A DNA stretch of 10,078 bases, from positions 1-10,078 of the forward strand of contig DAOUUM010000067.1 of the NCBI GenBank assembly GCA_030668165.1. Direction: 5' to 3'. This document shows, piece by piece, positions 6,979-10,078 of this stretch (positions are counted from its first letter, which is position 1; each line of letters opens with the position of its first letter). The position numbers and the translations under genes were made by a program. The DNA comes from Candidatus Heimdallarchaeota archaeon. Its GTDB lineage: Archaea; Asgardarchaeota; Heimdallarchaeia; Heimdallarchaeales; Kariarchaeaceae. The notes beneath the pieces are model-generated. The model saw only the letters and a program-made list of their open reading frames with translations, did not search any database and was not told where the DNA came from.

Positions 6979-6996
6979 TACTAGGTACTCTACCAT
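6979..6996 (-). pseudogene. Possible 5' relic of a histone-fold gene (codons 1-6)
   Basis: Minus-strand ATG at 6996 followed by codons for MVEYLV, the exact first six residues of the intact histone gene. The 18 bases differ from it at four positions, all third codon positions and all silent. After codon 6 the similarity ends (next residues HTRYLLCKYLIR, then stop). A TATA-like stretch at about 7015-7024 lies 20-25 bases upstream on this strand. It is short, so chance is not excluded, but the purely synonymous pattern argues for a real relic. Confidence 0.4.
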
Positions 6997-7004
6997 TTTG
7001 ATTT
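6985..7004. repeat. 20-bp direct repeat, left of the DUF4386 gene
   Basis: Matches 7794-7813 at 19 of 20 positions in the same orientation. To its left, 6936-6957 (TTGATC...TAAGTATT) also resembles 7782-7798, so the right copy looks like the left one with about 35 bases removed. The unit contains the putative histone start relic on the minus strand. Confidence 0.55.
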
Positions 7005-7054
7005 ATCGAATTAGTATAAAAAACATATTAGATTACTACTATGGGCTAATACCA

Positions 7055-7066
7055 AATATATTTAAA
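7055..7066 (+). promoter_or_regulatory. TATA box of the DUF4386 gene
   Basis: AATATATTTAAA centred about 29 bases before the ATG at 7090, with no ribosome site between, which predicts a nearly leaderless mRNA. Confidence 0.55.
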
Positions 7067-7089
7067 GTATTAAGCAGTTCTAAAAATGC

Positions 7090-7779
7090 ATGAATTACAA
7101 AATCCTTGCTAGATTATCTGGAATATTCTTTCTAACCGCATTTGTGGGTGGTATTTTCGGATTAACACTTCTAAAACCTGCTCTCGAGAGCACAGTGGAT
7201 CTAAATGCCATTGCAGAAAATGATACCGAGGTTATTCTCGGGGCTTTGGGTATATTATTTATGGCGATTTCTTGTGCTCTGATTGCCGTTCCTATGTATC
7301 CTATATTGAGAAAACGTAATGAAGCGATGGCTCTAACCTCAATTGTCTTCAGAACACTTGAGAGCATGGCACACATCATATATGTAATAAGCATGATTAC
7401 ACTGGTAAGATTGAGTCAGATGTATGTGGATGCAGGTTCTCCCTCGGATGATCCTTCCTACCAGACAATTGCAGCTGTGCTACATGAATTGCAGGGTATA
7501 CAACTATCTGTTGCTTTATTTGCTATTGGGGCATTTATGTACTATTTTCTCTTTTATCAAACGAAGCTCATCCCGAAATGGTTAGCGGCATGGGGAATGA
7601 TTGGAGTTGCCGTGAATTTTGTCAATGTGATATCACTTACATTAGGCTTATATGGTTCAGAATCAATTATTGCTATCATATCAGAAATTCCACTGGCATC
7701 TAATGAATTGATCCTCGCCTTTTGGTTAATCATTAAGGGATATAACTCAGATGCTTTAAAAGCACTAGACAATGAGTAG
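7090..7779 (+). CDS. DUF4386-type membrane protein
   Basis: 229 residues with about six predicted membrane spans (roughly 9-29, 48-71, 88-108, 133-157, 162-186, 192-216). The pattern fits the DUF4386 family: an N-terminal 'ARLSGIFFLTAFVGGI', then 'YPILRKRNEAMAL', 'FRTLESMAHI', the conserved 'LIPKWLAAWGMIGVA' and the terminal 'NELILAFWLIIKGY'. The biochemical role of this family is not known. It has its own promoter, stands alone on the plus strand and is bracketed by short direct repeats (6985-7004, 7794-7813), so it may have arrived or been duplicated as a unit. It converges with the isomerase-like gene 37 bases downstream. Confidence 0.85.
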   Translation: MNYKILARLSGIFFLTAFVGGIFGLTLLKPALESTVDLNAIAENDTEVILGALGILFMAISCALIAVPMYPILRKRNEAMALTSIVFRTLESMAHIIYVISMITLVRLSQMYVDAGSPSDDPSYQTIAAVLHELQGIQLSVALFAIGAFMYYFLFYQTKLIPKWLAAWGMIGVAVNFVNVISLTLGLYGSESIIAIISEIPLASNELILAFWLIIKGYNSDALKALDNE

Positions 7780-7793
7780 ATTGATCGATATAA

Positions 7794-7813
7794 GTATTCT
7801 ACCATTTTGATTT
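7794..7813. repeat. 20-bp direct repeat, right of the DUF4386 gene
   Basis: Partner of 6985-7004 (19/20 identical), 14 bases after the DUF4386 stop. On the minus strand it again contains an ATG (7805) followed by codons for MVEYL, then YRS where the intact histone has VQS. The T-rich plus strand could also serve as terminator for the DUF4386 gene. Confidence 0.55.
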
Positions 7814-7816
7814 TCC

Positions 7817-9013
7817 CTAGTTGGCAAAAATATCAAAGAACATCTTAATTTCCTTTTCATAATCTCCAAGTGCCATAATGTGATGGTTGGCCAGAGAATC
7901 CTTCAGAAAATAATCCACTGGTTTGTCAAGTTTGATTTCAAGTTGTGTACGACAGGCAGATTCATTTTCGATATTCCGGAGGATTGTCCCTGTGCTAACC
8001 CAGTAATCTGTCAATGAGGGGCCAAATAGCTTGAAGATGGTTACCGGAACTCCGGTTTTGAAACGTCCACGTATCCCCACCGATTTATTGGTTTCAAAAT
8101 GAGAGATCAGATCGTATTCCTCCACAATTGAGGTAGGAACAGTACAATGGGCTATTTTAACATGGTTACTATCCTGATCAACATGAATAACATTTGACAT
8201 AAATGGTGCCTTACCTGTTAGGTGGTTAAGAAAAGCCATTGTAACCGTGGCAGGCAGGTCCCCCTCACAACCTGCAGTGATGCCTATGTCATTTAGATGG
8301 GAAAGTCCACAACATGCGGTGATATTATCTGTTAGAGACAGGAGATCAAAGCATTTTATTGATAGTGCCTGGAGTTCATGATGATCAACTATGGTTTTTA
8401 GTCTGGCCGCAACTGAGGATGCTTTAGTGACTTCAAGTTCTGTCACATATGATTTGGTGGCGTTTTCAAAAAAACTTTTATTGATATTGCCATCTAATTC
8501 CGTGGTTGACTCGGTAATCGGGATATCCTTGATATCAATCCCCCAGAATTCCTGTACCTTGGCTCTATCAATATCAGAGGCTATCAACCAGTCTGATGGT
8601 TCTCCTATTAGCCCTAGAGTCGTTTCATTCATCTTCTCTTTGATGTTCAGTAGCTGTTCAATGTACCTGATTTTCTCTACTAATTCTTCATAGGATGCAT
8701 GTATAATACTCACCTCATAACCAAGAGAACTCAGATAGGTCCGGGTTTCCATCGCAGCTGGTAGTGAGTTATTGAGATCATAACTCAGAAGAATGATTGG
8801 GGAAGATGGCTTGTGTCTGGAGACAAAATCCCTGACCAAATTTTCAGTGCCTCCGGTTCCTATGAGATACAGCAAAAAGTCATTTTTACTAGAATCTTTA
8901 TCAAAGCTGTCCTGCGCTATAATTTGCCATGAATCATTTGTTATACTTCTGCTTACTTCGTCTTTGAGACTATCTGGAGCAATGGGTGAAAAGAAGGTGA
9001 TTAGTTTAAGCAT
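7817..9013 (-). CDS. L-fucose/L-arabinose isomerase-like protein
   Basis: 398 residues. The C-terminal two thirds carry isomerase-family marks: 'GITAGCEGDLPATVTMAFL' (about 244-262, candidate metal ligand E250), 'FLNHLTGKAPFMSNVIHVD' with D279 as a second candidate ligand, 'VKIAHCTVP' (285-293), and 'NHHIMALGDYEKEI' near the end (H377/H378 as possible third ligand). In the fucose isomerase family these residues hold Mn2+ for aldose-ketose interconversion. The N-terminal ~130 residues are diverged from the sugar-binding part, and the protein is shorter than E. coli FucI (about 590), as usual for archaeal homologues of uncertain substrate. No sugar-catabolism genes are next to it, so the substrate is open. 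Start at ATG 9013, with a weak GTGAGAT ribosome-like site upstream. Confidence 0.75.
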   Translation of the reverse strand: MLKLITFFSPIAPDSLKDEVSRSITNDSWQIIAQDSFDKDSSKNDFLLYLIGTGGTENLVRDFVSRHKPSSPIILLSYDLNNSLPAAMETRTYLSSLGYEVSIIHASYEELVEKIRYIEQLLNIKEKMNETTLGLIGEPSDWLIASDIDRAKVQEFWGIDIKDIPITESTTELDGNINKSFFENATKSYVTELEVTKASSVAARLKTIVDHHELQALSIKCFDLLSLTDNITACCGLSHLNDIGITAGCEGDLPATVTMAFLNHLTGKAPFMSNVIHVDQDSNHVKIAHCTVPTSIVEEYDLISHFETNKSVGIRGRFKTGVPVTIFKLFGPSLTDYWVSTGTILRNIENESACRTQLEIKLDKPVDYFLKDSLANHHIMALGDYEKEIKMFFDIFAN

Positions 9014-9167
9014 TATTTTTTATCTCACATCTCGAAGGTAAGTAATACATTACAAATATGTCTAGTCTTTACTACTGAGATGTGTAAATTTTGATAATTC
9101 TTTTATGGAAAGGCATATAATATTGATTCTTAACACAACCATACAGAATTGATCTAAATCTATCTGA

Positions 9168-9536
9168 TCATTTGTGCACATAGATCACATAGGCTGGAGG
9201 ATTTACCCTCTTACCCAGCATCCACAGCCATCTCTCCCTGTCAAGGACAAATGAAGCAAGGATGATTGTACACAGAGGTATACTGATAATAGTCTCAAAA
9301 TAATAAATTGAAAATCCACATCCAACGAGACCAAATCCCAGCTCAACTGCTATCCGTATCCATCCCCTGACATATATTCCAGGCATCTCGGTATCCTTTG
9401 GTTTTTTATCCCCATTGAAATTTACCAGGGCAAAGGTAAGCATACTCACAATGGTAAAATACCAGTATCCGGTTATGAGTAGAACTATCCATGTGGTCAA
9501 TTCTGCGAGGAATCTGAACAAGGGTGGCAGCATCAT
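9168..9536 (-). CDS. DUF2568/YrdB-like small membrane protein
   Basis: 122 residues with about four predicted membrane segments. The layout resembles the DUF2568 (YrdB) family: 'LFRFLAEL' at the start of the first span, a short polar loop (NFNGDKKPKDTEMP), 'RIAVELGFGLVGCGFSIYYF' for the third span and a final hydrophobic span ending at 'RERWLWMLG'. The function of this family is unknown. I start it at the ATG at 9536 rather than the TTG at 9548, because a TATA box lies about 25 bases upstream of 9536. It has the same orientation as the isomerase-like gene, separated by 154 bases with another possible TATA box (about 9113-9122), so they are probably transcribed separately. Confidence 0.65.
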   Translation of the reverse strand: MMLPPLFRFLAELTTWIVLLITGYWYFTIVSMLTFALVNFNGDKKPKDTEMPGIYVRGWIRIAVELGFGLVGCGFSIYYFETIISIPLCTIILASFVLDRERWLWMLGKRVNPPAYVIYVHK

Positions 9537-9557
9537 ATCTCTTGGCAAATATTGGGC

Positions 9558-9563
9558 TTATAA
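9558..9563 (-). promoter_or_regulatory. TATA box of the DUF2568-like gene
   Basis: TTATAA centred about 25 bases before the ATG at 9536 on the minus strand, matching the spacing for a leaderless archaeal transcript. Confidence 0.45.
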
Positions 9564-9627
9564 GAATATGATTATTAAAGAAGCATTTCGTTCTTGAGGT
9601 AAAACCCAACAGATATCAATTCTATAA

Positions 9628-9642
9628 GCATGAATATCATGC
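9628..9642. promoter_or_regulatory. Inverted repeat in divergent intergenic region
   Basis: Perfect inverted repeat GCATGA-ata-TCATGC, between the divergent genes starting at 9536 (minus) and 9781 (plus). A candidate regulator site, inferred from symmetry and position only. Confidence 0.35.
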
Positions 9643-9720
9643 AAATTCACACTGCGAGTGGCTGGATTATTCATCATGCACCTTGAAATTTCATCATTAA
9701 CCAAGATTTTCTAAAATAGA

Positions 9721-9740
9721 GTAAAATAATCCAATTTTAC
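9721..9740. promoter_or_regulatory. Inverted repeat just upstream of a TATA box
   Basis: Perfect 7-base arms GTAAAAT and ATTTTAC separated by six bases, ending about five bases before the TATA box of the gene at 9781. That is the place where an archaeal activator or the BRE-binding factor TFB would contact DNA, so it is a plausible operator. Confidence 0.4.
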
Positions 9741-9745
9741 CTACA

Positions 9746-9757
9746 AATATTTAATAT
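9746..9757 (+). promoter_or_regulatory. TATA box of the gene at 9781
   Basis: AAATATTTAATA centred about 29 bases before the ATG at 9781; no ribosome site between, so the transcript is probably leaderless or nearly so. Confidence 0.5.
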
Positions 9758-9780
9758 CAAGAGATCTACCTTGTTTACAG

Positions 9781-10078
9781 ATGGATATTTCAGTTGAAAT
9801 TGATCGCCTGTACTTTATAGACTGTGAGGGCTTCATCTCGAAGACCTATGATCAGATCAACAAGATTCTTGACTCTGAACTCGCAACTGAGGAGGAAAAG
9901 TTTGAGACCAGTTGTATAGAGCTGAGGTTGACATGGTTGCTGTCCAGGGACCGATATTTCAGTGATGCATCAGATCTGCTCAGACGTGCAGAGATTCTGA
10001 ATAATCCCCGACTCTCATTTATCATCAACACAGCCCATGGAAGCCGCACTCTTGCCAAGTATCTGGATGTTGCAGAGG
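9781..10078 (+). CDS. Partial helical (possibly TPR-type) protein, N-terminus only
   Basis: An open frame of 99 codons without stop that runs off the window end. It starts MDISVEIDRLYFIDCEG. The rest reads as amphipathic helices, with pieces such as 'RLTWLLSRDRYFSDASDLL' and 'RAEILNN' that have the spacing and small/aromatic residues of TPR-like helix pairs, a protein-binding fold. The DNA is richer in G and C than the LRR operon, so it looks like core-genome sequence rather than cassette. The start is supported by the TATA box about 29 bases upstream and by the lack of other good starts. The family cannot be settled from this fragment. Confidence 0.65.
   Translation, partial: MDISVEIDRLYFIDCEGFISKTYDQINKILDSELATEEEKFETSCIELRLTWLLSRDRYFSDASDLLRRAEILNNPRLSFIINTAHGSRTLAKYLDVAE

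Noticed and set aside
8391..9041. Long plus-strand frames opposite the isomerase-like gene
   Set aside because: They are antisense shadows with low-complexity S/L-rich translations and no promoter or ribosome site.
9537..9548. TTG start for the DUF2568-like gene
   Set aside because: The ATG at 9536 lies at the right distance from the TATA box and gives the usual family N-terminus.

Overview
The window looks archaeal: AT-rich DNA, TATA boxes about 25-30 nt before several start codons (so probably leaderless transcripts), good GGAGG-type ribosome sites inside one operon, a short archaeal-type histone-fold protein, a VapBC pair and an archaeal-type sugar isomerase-like gene. An Asgard (Thorarchaeota-like) or other mesophilic archaeon fits, but the lineage is inference from general gene style.

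Layout. 1-628: AbrB/PIN (VapBC-like) toxin-antitoxin pair. 629-1481: no intact gene; it holds two tandem copies of a repeat made of the 3' part and downstream flank of a histone-fold gene, both 5'-truncated on the minus strand, then a TATA box. 1482-5697: a tight four-gene plus-strand operon with a small protein bearing an N-terminal GFVSNSS motif, a radical SAM/SPASM-like enzyme, and two different leucine-rich-repeat proteins. 5697-5971: a third repeat copy containing the intact histone-fold gene on the minus strand. 6023-7089: about 1 kb of mostly empty AT-rich DNA with a decayed gene fragment and what looks like a six-codon relic of another histone gene start. 7090-7779: DUF4386-type membrane protein, bracketed by short direct repeats. 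7817-9013 (minus): L-fucose isomerase-like protein. 9168-9536 (minus): DUF2568/YrdB-like membrane protein. 9781 to the end: start of a helical, possibly TPR-type protein that leaves the window.

The main point of interest is 1125-5971. The four-gene operon sits between two direct repeats of about 260 bp that are about 96% identical in their coding part. Each carries the 3' part of the same histone gene. On the right the gene is whole; on the left it begins abruptly at codon 7. This is the geometry produced when an element enters a gene and carries a replacement 3' end with it, as happens at tRNA genes. It suggests the radical SAM/LRR operon is an exchangeable cassette with a histone gene as its site. 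No integrase is seen, so homologous recombination between tandem histone copies is the simpler alternative.

Within the operon, I infer that the radical SAM enzyme modifies a protein or peptide (possibly the GFVSNSS protein) and that the LRR proteins provide recognition. This is not established from the sequence alone.
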